Part shown: piece by piece, positions 1 through 6,056 of the stretch
Position numbering within the stretch: position 1 is the first letter of the stretch
Layout of the letters: the number at the start of each line of letters is the position of its first letter
Assembly (NCBI GenBank): GCA_018262135.1
Contig: JAGTSD010000070.1
Coordinates: 1 to 7,842, forward strand
DNA length: 7,842 bases
Direction of reading: 5' to 3'
Origin: Pseudomonadota bacterium
Lineage (GTDB): Bacteria > Pseudomonadota > Gammaproteobacteria > Competibacterales > Competibacteraceae
Notes under the pieces: model-generated
The model's database searches: none
Told to the model about the DNA's origin: nothing
Seen by the model: only the letters and a program-made list of their open reading frames with translations
Made by a program: the position numbers and the translations under genes

Positions 1-164
1 AAGCAGAAGAAGGCGCCGATCATGAACACGTCGCCATGGGCGAAATTGATCATGGTCAGAATGCCGTAAACCAGGGTATAGCCCAGGGCGATGAGGGCGT
101 AGATGCTGCCCAGTTGCAGGGCGTTCAGGGCCTGTTGCAGCCAGTAGACGATGCCTTCGCTCAA
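1..164 (-). CDS. livH: Branched-chain amino acid ABC transporter permease LivH (N-terminal fragment)
   Basis: Inner-membrane permease subunit of the high-affinity branched-chain amino acid (Liv/HAAT) importer. It would work with the LivJ-type binding protein encoded just upstream. Only about 54 codons are in the window; the gene runs off the left edge. The visible protein contains [19 protein letters not shown] followed by TMINFAHGD, the N-terminal signature of LivH (E. coli LivH has GSTYALIAIGYTMVYGI and MINFAHGE). No ATG or GTG lies between the in-frame livJ stop and this conserved block. I therefore place the start at the TTG at 162-164, giving [11 protein letters not shown], which aligns with MSEQFLYFLQQ of E. 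coli LivH. The ribosome-binding site is weak (GAG about 8 nt upstream). The family call is safe; the exact start is an inference from alignment. Confidence 0.88.
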   Translation of the reverse strand, partial: MSEGIVYWLQQALNALQLGSIYALIALGYTLVYGILTMINFAHGDVFMIGAFFC

Positions 165-190
165 GATCGTGACTCGTGGCGCTGCGGTTG

Positions 191-223
191 CAAGAAGAAG
201 GGCGGCCTTGCCGGGCCGCCCTT
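191..223 (-). terminator. Hairpin terminator or attenuator between livJ and livH
   Basis: On the minus strand there is a perfect 10-bp stem (AAGGGCGGCC / GGCCGCCCTT at 214-223 and 198-207) with a 6-nt loop, followed directly by CTTCTTCTT. It sits between the livJ stop (252) and the livH start (164). This is a terminator shape with a broken U-tract. Partial read-through here would give more binding protein than permease, a common arrangement in ABC importer operons. The structure is seen directly; the degree of termination is inference. Confidence 0.75.
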
Positions 224-251
224 GGGTTACATCAAGGCTGTCACTCTTCGA

Positions 252-1412
252 TCAGGGATTGGCATTGGTGAAGTAGGTGAACTTGCCATCCTTGATTTGC
301 ACGATCACCGCGCTCTTGATCGGATCGCGCGAATCGTGCTTGAACTTCATGTCCCCGGTCACACCCTGGTAGTTGGGCAGAACGGACAGCGCGGCGCGGA
401 TAGACTCACGGTCGGCCTTGCCGGCGCTCTTGATCGCACCAAACAGCAGGCCGAAGGCGTCGTAGGTGAGCGCGGCCACGTCGTCCGGCTTCGCGCCGTA
501 GGCTTTCTCATAGTCGGCGATGAATTTCTTGGCCACCGGCGCGGCGTTGTCGGCGGCGTAGTGGGTGCTGAAGTAGTAGCCGTTCAGATCGGCGCCGCCC
601 AAGGTCAACAGCTCGTTGCTACCCCACGAATCGCTGCCGATAACAGGAACAGTGATGCCCAGCCGTTTGGCCTGCTGCACTTGCAACGGTACTTCGCTGT
701 AGTAGTTGGGCAGGAAGATCACGTCAGGCTTGGCGTCCTTGATCTTGGTCAACTGCGCCGAGAAGTCCTTGTCGTTGGTGGTGTAGGTTTCGAAGGCGAC
801 GATCTTGCCGCCCAGCTTTTCGTAATTCGCCTTGAAAACCTCGGCAATACCCTTGTTGTAATCGGACGCCACGTCGTAGAGCACCGCCGCCTTCTTGGTC
901 TTGAGGTTCTCCAGCGCGAACTTGGCGACCACACCCCCCTGGAAGGGATCGATGAAGCAGGCCCGGAAGACGTATTTCTTGGGCTGGTTGGTCGCGGTGT
1001 CCAGCGTGGTCTTGGGAGCGGTGGACCACGGCGTGATCAACACCGTCTTTTCGCTCTCGGCGATCTCCGAAGCTGGAATGGCGTAGCGGCTGGCGTTGGG
1101 GCCGACGATGGCCAGTACTTCGTCCTGGGTGATCAGCTTCTGGGCGGCAGCAGCGGACTGGTCCGCCTTACCGGCGTTGTCCTCCACCACCAGATCCACT
1201 TTCATCTTTTGTTTGCCGACTGGCAGGCCGCCGGCGGCGTTGATCTCCTTGACCGCCATTTCGGCGGCATTCCGGCAGGACGCGCCCACGGCGGGCATGT
1301 CGCCGGTCAGTTCGGCGATGACGCCCAGCTTGAGGGTCTTCTCGGCACCCCAGGCGGCGACGCCCAAAGAGACCAGTACCGAAAACAACAGCAGGGACAG
1401 TGCTTTTCTCAT
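252..1412 (-). CDS. livJ: Branched-chain amino acid ABC transporter periplasmic binding protein (LivJ/LivK family)
   Basis: Periplasmic solute-binding protein that captures a substrate, probably leucine, isoleucine or valine, and delivers it to the LivHM permease. It has 386 residues, normal for the type 1 periplasmic binding fold (Peripla_BP_6). Residues 1-23 are a Sec signal peptide: MRKA, a hydrophobic run LSLLLFSVLVSLGVAA, and cleavage near residue 20-23. The mature protein opens with KTLKLGVIAELTGDMPAVG, then AEMAVKEINAAGG, VEDNAGK and IVGPNASRYAIPASEIAE, all typical of the family. The ATG at 1410-1412 has a good Shine-Dalgarno GGAGAGG (1421-1427). livH follows downstream, separated by a hairpin terminator. 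The exact ligand cannot be read from sequence; related proteins bind other amino acids, amides or urea. The symbol reflects the family and the livH neighbour. Confidence 0.9.
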   Translation of the reverse strand: MRKALSLLLFSVLVSLGVAAWGAEKTLKLGVIAELTGDMPAVGASCRNAAEMAVKEINAAGGLPVGKQKMKVDLVVEDNAGKADQSAAAAQKLITQDEVLAIVGPNASRYAIPASEIAESEKTVLITPWSTAPKTTLDTATNQPKKYVFRACFIDPFQGGVVAKFALENLKTKKAAVLYDVASDYNKGIAEVFKANYEKLGGKIVAFETYTTNDKDFSAQLTKIKDAKPDVIFLPNYYSEVPLQVQQAKRLGITVPVIGSDSWGSNELLTLGGADLNGYYFSTHYAADNAAPVAKKFIADYEKAYGAKPDDVAALTYDAFGLLFGAIKSAGKADRESIRAALSVLPNYQGVTGDMKFKHDSRDPIKSAVIVQIKDGKFTYFTNANP

Positions 1413-1455
1413 TGATGTTTCCTCTCCCCGAAAGGGGTTGGTTCCCGGATGGCAA

Positions 1456-1475
1456 ATTACACTGAAAAATGTAAT
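1456..1475. promoter_or_regulatory. Inverted repeat ATTACA-N8-TGTAAT in the livJ leader
   Basis: Perfect 6-bp arms (1456-1461 and 1470-1475) with an 8-nt AT-rich spacer. It lies 44-63 bp upstream of the livJ start codon and downstream of the candidate TATAAT box. It could be an operator for a dimeric regulator or a short RNA hairpin. I do not recognise the regulator. Confidence 0.35.
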
Positions 1476-1492
1476 AGCAAGGCTAACCTCGT

Positions 1493-1509
1493 CCAGAATC
1501 CGATCCTGG
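1493..1509. promoter_or_regulatory. 17-bp near-perfect palindrome in the livJ leader
   Basis: CCAGAATC-C-GATCCTGG has 8-bp arms around one central base, with one mismatched pair. It lies about 12-28 nt downstream of the start site predicted from the TATAAT box at 1528-1533. As DNA it looks like a dimer-binding operator placed to block early elongation. As minus-strand RNA it could form a 6-bp hairpin including one G-U pair. Its role is unknown. Confidence 0.35.
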
Positions 1510-1527
1510 TCTCAGCCGCTTAAAATG

Positions 1528-1533
1528 ATTATA
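1528..1533 (-). promoter_or_regulatory. Candidate -10 box (TATAAT) for livJ
   Basis: A perfect TATAAT on the minus strand lies 116 bp upstream of the livJ start codon, in the gap after the preceding gene stops. No good -35 hexamer is present at 16-18 bp (best about 3/6, GTGCAA). The promoter may therefore be weak or depend on an activator. If used, it gives a leader of about 108 nt that contains both palindromes. Confidence 0.45.
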
Positions 1534-1562
1534 GCCATGGCATTACGGATTGCACGTTTGAT

Positions 1563-2594
1563 TTACAAGGAGCCCTTGGCTTCCCACGCCGGCGCGATGA
1601 TCTGCTCGGAACGCTTGCGGCAAACCACCTCCAGTTCCTTGAGAAGAGTTTCCATTCCGATCAACTTGTCCAGAGTATCGCGGATGTCGCGCAGAGTAAA
1701 AATCACATCCACGTCCATTTCCAGGTATTTTTCCTGCTCGTTCCGTTCCGCCCGCTCGATAGCCGCCTGAATACTTTCCGGCGGCTCCAGCTCGGTGCCC
1801 AGCAGCCGGATGAACACCCTCAATTTCTGCCGCTGTTGGACGATCCACTGGTTGTACATATACAGCAGTTCATAACCGTCCTCGATGGAATAGGCCTTGA
1901 AGCGAAATTTGAGCTTGAGATCCTCGAAACTGCTATGCCGAAACACCTTGCCTTCCTTCCACTCGTCCACCGTCTGCCTGAATTCGATCGGTAGAAAATC
2001 CACCCCGGCCTCAATCCGGTTCTTGATATATTCGAGTTCCTGGATTTCCTTCGCCACCGTTTCAGCGTTCGAACGCACCTGCTGGTGGATGGCCTGTGTG
2101 CGGGTATAGTTCTTCTGCGGCGACTTGTTGGGACTGGTGGCGGCCAGCCGTTTTCCTTCCTGTTCCGCCTCCACCCATTCGGCGATGGCTTCCTCGACGG
2201 CGCGCAGCCGGGATTCGACTTCCTCGGCTTCCCGCCGCTCCGCCGCCGCCTTGCGCAGTTGCACCCGCTCGGCCTCGGCCTGTTCGGCGGCCGCCCACTC
2301 GGTGATGGCCTGCTCCACCGCCGCCCGGTCCTGCGCCGCACGCTCCAGCGCCGCTTTTTCCAGGGCTGCCCGCTTGGCCGCCAACCGCTCTGCCACCATC
2401 CGCGCAACCGTGCCGCTGTCCGCCGTCGCCTTGTCCGCCGCCGCCTTGTCGGCGGCTACCTGTTCGATCGCCTGCGCCCGTTCCTCGCTCAACCGCTTCC
2501 GGCACCGAACATGATGCAGGGCGAGTCCACCCGCCAGCGCCACGATCACCAGCACCCCTACCGCCAGCACGCCCATCAGTTGCCAATGACTCAT
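1563..2594 (-). CDS. Unrecognised membrane-anchored coiled-coil protein
   Basis: I do not recognise this 343-residue protein. Residues 6-26 (LMGVLAVGVLVIVALAGGLAL) form one transmembrane helix, followed by RCRKR. The positive-inside rule then puts the rest in the cytoplasm. Residues about 33-150 are rich in Ala, Glu, Arg and Gln with no Pro, as in a long alpha-helical coiled coil. They contain a duplicated block: AVEQAITEWAAAEQ at 92-105 resembles AVEEAIAEWVEAEQ at 132-145, exactly 40 residues apart. A Ser/Pro/Lys/Asn-rich linker (152-163) leads to a C-terminal part (about 165-343) that is mostly charged and helical, with an aromatic stretch near 230-262. The ATG at 2592-2594 has a modest GAGCGG ribosome-binding site. 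It lies 93 bp downstream of rdgC on the same strand and may be co-transcribed. A structural or envelope scaffold role is possible, but no function is assigned. Confidence 0.8.
   Translation of the reverse strand: MSHWQLMGVLAVGVLVIVALAGGLALHHVRCRKRLSEERAQAIEQVAADKAAADKATADSGTVARMVAERLAAKRAALEKAALERAAQDRAAVEQAITEWAAAEQAEAERVQLRKAAAERREAEEVESRLRAVEEAIAEWVEAEQEGKRLAATSPNKSPQKNYTRTQAIHQQVRSNAETVAKEIQELEYIKNRIEAGVDFLPIEFRQTVDEWKEGKVFRHSSFEDLKLKFRFKAYSIEDGYELLYMYNQWIVQQRQKLRVFIRLLGTELEPPESIQAAIERAERNEQEKYLEMDVDVIFTLRDIRDTLDKLIGMETLLKELEVVCRKRSEQIIAPAWEAKGSL
2145..2324 (-). repeat. Internal 120-bp-period duplication in the coiled-coil gene
   Basis: The segment encoding residues 91-110 (2265-2324) is repeated at residues 131-150 (2145-2204), with an exact 120-bp offset. 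By hand, about 32 of 45 bases match over the best part (around 70%). The Trp residues at 100 and 140 occupy the same repeat position. This suggests an old in-frame duplication of a 40-residue coiled-coil unit rather than low-complexity drift alone. Confidence 0.55.
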
Positions 2595-2687
2595 AAATTC
2601 CGCTCTTTTGAACCGCCAGCTTCCTCAAGTTGCATCGAATCGCCCAGCATCAAACCGGTCCTTGCGCTCCAAACCCGGCGGTGAATG

Positions 2688-3596
2688 TCACGCCTCGCCG
2701 CCAAACAATTCCAGCAGGCGCGGCAGCAGCAGCGCCAGTTCCCCGGTCATGAGGGCAAATTCGGCATCGAACACGGCTTCCGGGGAACCGGTGGCGGTAT
2801 CGCGCAGGGATTCCCGCACCACATCGAGAAATTGGAGCCGACGCACGACCAGTGCCTCGTCCAGCACGAAGGCAATCCGCTCGTCCCAGATCAGGCCGAG
2901 TCGGGTGACCTGCTTGCCAGCTTGCAGATGGCCACGGATTTCATCGCCGGTCAAATCCTGACCCCGGCAGCGCACGATCCCGCCCACGTCGCCGCCCTCG
3001 CGCAATTCGCAGACATCGCCCAGGGCGTACTCGGCCGGCGCCCCGCCCCCGGCCACCCAGGTCGTCATGATTGCTGTCGGGGACCACGCGACCCGGAGCG
3101 GCGCGACGGGCAATGAATCCAGAGTCTGGCGCAGCATCCCGGTGATCTCCTCCACGCCCCTTGGGCTGGCGCTATCCACCACCAGCCAGCCGGCCGCCGG
3201 GTCCAGATAAGCATAGCCGAGCCGGCTTCGCGTCAGGGCGCGGGGCAGCAGGTCTTGTACGAGTTGGTCGCGCAGTTCCAGCTTTTCGCGGCGGCGAACC
3301 GGCCGTCCCTGCTGGTCCTCGATCGTGGCGATGCGCTCGGCCAGCACCTGGTTGACCACCAGCGCCGGCAACACCTTTTCCTCGGTTTTCAAGCACAATA
3401 GCAGGCGGCCGTTCACTCCATGCACCAGGTCCACCGCCTTGCGTCCCAGCGGCGGCGTCCAGCCAGCGGCGCTGGGTTGGTGGCTGGGGCATGGCTGAAA
3501 AACGTATCGTTCCAACCGAGTTGCCAGCGCTTCGGCAGTAAAGGGAAACGGTTCGACCAACCGTAATAATGTCAGATTCTTAAACCACATCGTCAT
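2688..3596 (-). CDS. rdgC: Recombination-associated protein RdgC
   Basis: Nucleoid-associated protein that forms a ring-shaped dimer around duplex DNA and limits RecA access, modulating recombination. The 302 residues match the family size (E. coli 303). Family-typical segments run the whole length: MWFKNL at the start, GWTPPLGR near 45-52, KTEEKVLPALVV at 70-81, RREKLELRDQLVQDLLPRAL near 102-121, SLPVAPL at 161-167, QDLTGDEIRGHLQAGKQVTRL near 213-233, and FDAEFALMTGELA...LLELFGGEA at the C-terminus. E. coli RdgC has Phe at position 120 in LLPRAF; here the aligned residue is Leu121. The start MTMWFKN may be either ATG (3594-3596 or 3588-3590); ribosome-binding signals are weak for both. It is transcribed divergently from the phasin gene. 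RdgC occurs mainly in Beta- and Gammaproteobacteria. Confidence 0.96.
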   Translation of the reverse strand: MTMWFKNLTLLRLVEPFPFTAEALATRLERYVFQPCPSHQPSAAGWTPPLGRKAVDLVHGVNGRLLLCLKTEEKVLPALVVNQVLAERIATIEDQQGRPVRRREKLELRDQLVQDLLPRALTRSRLGYAYLDPAAGWLVVDSASPRGVEEITGMLRQTLDSLPVAPLRVAWSPTAIMTTWVAGGGAPAEYALGDVCELREGGDVGGIVRCRGQDLTGDEIRGHLQAGKQVTRLGLIWDERIAFVLDEALVVRRLQFLDVVRESLRDTATGSPEAVFDAEFALMTGELALLLPRLLELFGGEA

Positions 3597-3619
3597 CGTC
3601 CGTTTCCGTGGGGGCAGGC

Positions 3620-3649
3620 ATTATCCGCCACTTGTCCATTTATCGCCAA
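3620..3649 (-). promoter_or_regulatory. Candidate sigma70 promoter for rdgC
   Basis: On the minus strand, TTGGCG (3644-3649) and GATAAT (3620-3625) are separated by 18 bp. They match the consensus at 4/6 and 5/6. The predicted start near 3613 would leave a leader of about 16 nt before the rdgC ATG at 3596. Prediction by eye only. Confidence 0.4.
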
Positions 3650-3710
3650 GACTCGCAAGCCAAACCCACCCCCATTTCGCTATTCAAAATATCAAGCTAC
3701 TCCACTAGCA

Positions 3711-3725
3711 TGTTGCAACGCAACA
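3711..3725. promoter_or_regulatory. Perfect palindrome TGTTGC-N3-GCAACA, candidate PhaR operator for the phasin gene
   Basis: Perfect 6-bp arms flank AAC, 61 bp upstream of the phasin ATG. PhaR, the repressor that senses PHA and controls phasin genes, is known to bind TGC/GCA-type dyads such as CTGC-N3-GCAG in alphaproteobacteria. This site has the same geometry with TTGC/GCAA cores. A second TGC-containing stretch (GCTGCAAT, 3739-3746) lies just downstream. Assignment to PhaR is inference from site shape and the target gene; no phaR gene is in the window. Confidence 0.5.
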
Positions 3726-3728
3726 AAT

Positions 3729-3758
3729 TTTACATTATGCTGCAATACAACTGATTAT
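3729..3758 (+). promoter_or_regulatory. Candidate promoter for the phasin gene
   Basis: TTTACA (3729-3734, 5/6 to consensus) and GATTAT (3753-3758, 4/6) are 18 bp apart. The predicted start, near 3765, is about 20 nt before the ATG. The TGTTGC palindrome lies immediately upstream of the -35 box. The surrounding 3680-3760 is clearly more AT-rich than the genes around it. Confidence 0.35.
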
Positions 3759-3785
3759 TCATGACAACCTCTGGAGTAACTCACC

Positions 3786-4127
3786 ATGACCCAAGATGCA
3801 ATGACCAAAATGTCCGAGCAGTACCAGAAATTCCTGGCTCCGGTGATCAAGGCCAACAAACTGGCCGCTGCCAACCTGGAAACCCTGGTCAACTTCCAGA
3901 TGAGCGCCCTGCAATCCTATGTGGACATGGCGATCAACCGGATGAAGGTAGCCGCCGACATCAGCGATCCAGCCAGCCTGCAAACTTTCATGACCAGCCA
4001 GGCCGAGGCCATCGCCAGCCTGCATCGGAAGTTGATGGATGACAGCAAGGTGCTGGCCGATCTGACGGCGCGCTTCAAGGCCGAATTCGACAAGCTGGTC
4101 CAGGAAAGCCTGGCAGCCATCAAGTAA
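3786..4127 (+). CDS. Phasin family protein (PHA granule-associated)
   Basis: Small amphipathic helical protein that coats polyhydroxyalkanoate granules in the cytoplasm, controlling their number and size. The 113 residues match short phasins of the Phasin_2 family. Visible features: MTKMSEQYQKFLAPVIKANKLAAANLETLVNFQMSAL in the N-terminal half with the typical K-x-N-xx-x-xx-NLE-x-L-x-x-Q pattern, then DISDPASLQTFMTSQAEAIASL, a common phasin segment, and a charged C-terminal helix (ARFKAEFDKLVQESLAAIK). There is no signal peptide, transmembrane helix or cysteine. A clear Shine-Dalgarno GGAG (3773-3776) sits 9 nt before the ATG, fitting high expression. It is a single-gene unit between its own promoter region and a hairpin terminator. 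No PHA synthase is in the window, so the granule role rests on family membership and the PhaR-like site. Confidence 0.9.
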   Translation: MTQDAMTKMSEQYQKFLAPVIKANKLAAANLETLVNFQMSALQSYVDMAINRMKVAADISDPASLQTFMTSQAEAIASLHRKLMDDSKVLADLTARFKAEFDKLVQESLAAIK

Positions 4128-4140
4128 CTCTATACTTACG

Positions 4141-4178
4141 GCGCGGTTCGGGCGGTCCCGCCTCCACCCGAACCGCGC
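4141..4178 (+). terminator. Strong hairpin after the phasin gene
   Basis: Perfect 12-bp inverted repeat GCGCGGTTCGGG / CCCGAACCGCGC (4141-4152 and 4167-4178) with a 14-nt loop, starting 13 bp after the phasin stop. There is no U-tract immediately after it. A second, weaker hairpin (AGGCCG/CGGCCT, 4187-4192 and 4203-4208) follows, with TTTT a few bases further on. It probably ends the phasin transcript or protects its 3' end, and it insulates mnmA. Confidence 0.65.
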
Positions 4179-4254
4179 ATCCATTAAGGCCGGCCCCACG
4201 TTCGGCCTCGCGCGTTTTACTCCGCGATCCATCGCAGTCTCCCCGCGTCGCGTC

Positions 4255-4263
4255 TGTTATCAT
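4255..4263 (+). promoter_or_regulatory. Candidate extended -10 promoter for mnmA
   Basis: TGTTATCAT contains a TG-N extension followed by TATCAT (5/6 match to TATAAT). No convincing -35 is present 17 bp upstream, which is tolerated in extended -10 promoters. Predicted start near 4270, leaving a leader of about 35 nt before the mnmA ATG. Apart from this and the hairpins, 4179-4304 shows nothing recognisable. Confidence 0.35.
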
Positions 4264-4304
4264 TTTCCCGTTTCATCCCGAATCGCCACTGTCTTGCTTT
4301 CCCG

Positions 4305-5393
4305 ATGCCCCGAACCCGCATCGTCGTCGGCCTGTCCGGCGGCGTGGATTCCTCGGTCGCCGCCCTGTTGCTGGTCGAGCAGGGTTACGACGTGCAGGCT
4401 GTTTTCATGAAAAACTGGGAGGATGCCCAGGACACCGGCTATTGCGCCGCCGCCGAGGACCTGGAAGACGCCCGGGCGGTGTGCGAAACGCTGGGCATTC
4501 CACTGCACCCGGTCAATTTCACCGCCGAGTACCACGACCGGGTGTTCCGCTATTTTCTGGACGAGTACCGCGCGGGTCGGACGCCGAACCCGGACGTGCT
4601 GTGCAATACCGAAATCAAATTCAAGGCGTTCCTCGACCATGCCCGGCGGCTGGGCGCCGACCGCATCGCCACCGGCCACTACGCCCGCCGAATGGAGCAA
4701 AACGGCCGGCTCCTGCTGCTCAAGGGTTGCGACCCCGGCAAGGATCAGAGCTATTTCCTGCACGGTCTCAACCAGGTGCAACTGGCCAGCGCGCTCTTCC
4801 CGGTCGGCGAGCTGCGCAAGCGCCAGGTGCGGGAACGGGCCGCCGCCGCTGGCCTGGTCACCCACGACAAAAAGGACAGCACCGGCATCTGCTTCATCGG
4901 CGAGCGCCGGTTTCGCGACTTCCTGAACCGCTATCTGCCCGCCCAACCCGGCCCGATCCAGACTCCGGCGGGTGAAATCCTCGGCGAACACGCTGGCCTG
5001 ATGTTCCACACCATCGGCCAGCGCCAGGGACTGGGCATCGGCGGCCGCCGGCAGGGCAGCGGCGAACCCTGGTACGTCGCCGGCAAAGACCTGGAACGCA
5101 ACGCGCTGATCGTGGTCCAGGGCCGCGATCACCCCGCCCTGTTCCATCGCCGGCTGCGCGCCACGGCGCCGCACTGGATTGCCGGCGAACCACCCGCCGC
5201 GCCGCTACTCTGCCGAGCCAAGATTCGCTACCGGCAGCCGGATCAGGACTGCGTGCTGGAATGGTTGGACGCCGACGCGCTCGAGGTGATTTTCCCCGAA
5301 CCCCAGCGAGCCATCGCGCCGGGCCAGTCGGTGGTTTTTTACCGTGACGAGGTCTGTCTGGGTGGCGGAATCATCGCCGCCGCCTACGATTGA
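4305..5393 (+). CDS. mnmA: tRNA-specific 2-thiouridylase MnmA
   Basis: Cytoplasmic enzyme that adenylates and thiolates U34 of tRNA-Lys, -Glu and -Gln, using sulfur relayed through the IscS/Tus pathway. The result is the s2U part of mnm5s2U. The 362 residues fit the family. The N-terminal PP-loop ATPase motif SGGVDSS is at 11-17. FMKNWED follows at 34-40. The catalytic pair is present: Cys100 in [12 protein letters not shown] and Cys196 in [11 protein letters not shown]. Also visible are ATGHYARR (122-129), KDQSYFL (146-152), [17 protein letters not shown] (231-247) and a C-terminal GQSVVFY...CLGGGII. The start matches family N-termini, though no Shine-Dalgarno is evident upstream (GTCTTGCTTTCCCG). 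hflD follows after 33 bp on the same strand, as in E. coli, so the two are probably co-transcribed. Confidence 0.98.
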   Translation: MPRTRIVVGLSGGVDSSVAALLLVEQGYDVQAVFMKNWEDAQDTGYCAAAEDLEDARAVCETLGIPLHPVNFTAEYHDRVFRYFLDEYRAGRTPNPDVLCNTEIKFKAFLDHARRLGADRIATGHYARRMEQNGRLLLLKGCDPGKDQSYFLHGLNQVQLASALFPVGELRKRQVRERAAAAGLVTHDKKDSTGICFIGERRFRDFLNRYLPAQPGPIQTPAGEILGEHAGLMFHTIGQRQGLGIGGRRQGSGEPWYVAGKDLERNALIVVQGRDHPALFHRRLRATAPHWIAGEPPAAPLLCRAKIRYRQPDQDCVLEWLDADALEVIFPEPQRAIAPGQSVVFYRDEVCLGGGIIAAAYD

Positions 5394-5426
5394 ATTTATC
5401 CTTGCCCTCGAACAACGCTAAACTCC

Positions 5427-6044
5427 ATGCCCCAAACCGACCACGACCGCGCCATCGCCCTCGCCGGAGTCATGCAGGCTATCGAACTCGTCCGCAACAT
5501 CGCCCGGCGCGGCCAGGCGAACGCGGACGATACCGAAACCTGCCTGAACAGCCTGCTCCAGATCGATGCGGCTAGCAGCGCCGCCATCTACGGCGGCATC
5601 GCCCGGCTACGCACCGGGCTGCGTCTGCTCGAACAGCAGCTCGAACAACCACGGGACATGGAACTGACGCGCTATGCGGTCGGGCTGCTCGGCCTGGAAC
5701 GCAAGCTCGCCCGGCGGCCCGAGCTGCTGGCCACCCTCCGCGCCGGCATCGAAGACGCGATCCGCAACCTGCCGCATTTTCCTGTCGGTCACGACAACAC
5801 CATCGCCCGCTTCGCCGATCTCTATCTGAACAGCCTCAGCACTCTGACGCCGCGCATCATGGTCAACGGCGACCCGGTCCACCTGAACAACCCGGACAAC
5901 GCTAACCGGATTCGGGCGCTGCTGCTGGCCGGCATCCGCGCCGCGATCCTCTGGCGGCAGAGCGGCGGCGGCCGGCTGACCTTGCTGCTGCGGCGCAATC
6001 CGCTGTTGCGGGAAACGCGGCGGCTGCTGGCCAGTCTGGAGTGA
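5427..6044 (+). CDS. hflD: High-frequency lysogenization protein HflD homolog
   Basis: Member of the HflD (DUF489) family. In E. coli it is a peripheral inner-membrane protein that interacts with phage lambda CII and lowers lysogenization; its normal cellular role is not settled. The 205 residues match the usual length (E. coli 213). Family landmarks: [20 protein letters not shown] (10-29), CLNSLLQID (39-47), [17 protein letters not shown] near 52-68, [16 protein letters not shown] (79-94), [11 protein letters not shown], and [30 protein letters not shown] near the C-terminus. The last block closely matches E. coli [29 protein letters not shown]. The protein is helical with no signal peptide. 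The ribosome-binding site is poor, consistent with translation after mnmA (33-bp gap). In E. coli purB follows; here the next gene is convergent relA. Confidence 0.95.
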   Translation: [205 protein letters not shown]

Positions 6045-6056
6045 AACGCCGCCGCT

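Noticed and set aside
36..1415. 459-codon open frame on the plus strand opposite livJ and its downstream region
   Set aside because: It overlaps livJ completely in antisense. Its translation is rich in Gly, Val, His and Leu with no family signature, while livJ has a signal peptide and clear family motifs. High GC content keeps antisense frames open.
2062..2628. Gly/Arg-rich 188-codon frame overlapping the coiled-coil gene on the same strand
   Set aside because: Out-of-frame reading of a GCC/GAG-rich repeat region, giving a low-complexity Gly-Arg product. The 343-residue frame has a normal composition, a transmembrane helix and a ribosome-binding site.
2595..2687. Possible promoter or terminator between rdgC and the coiled-coil gene
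   Set aside because: I found no stem-loop with a U-tract and no acceptable -35/-10 pair in this 93-bp gap, so I do not annotate one; co-transcription remains the simplest reading.
3759..4232. 157-codon open frame on the minus strand opposite the phasin gene
   Set aside because: It covers the phasin gene, its promoter and its terminator in antisense, and the product resembles no known protein. The phasin frame has a good ribosome-binding site and clear family pattern.
4260..5174. 304-codon open frame on the minus strand opposite mnmA
   Set aside because: Antisense shadow of mnmA, whose catalytic motifs are all intact on the plus strand.
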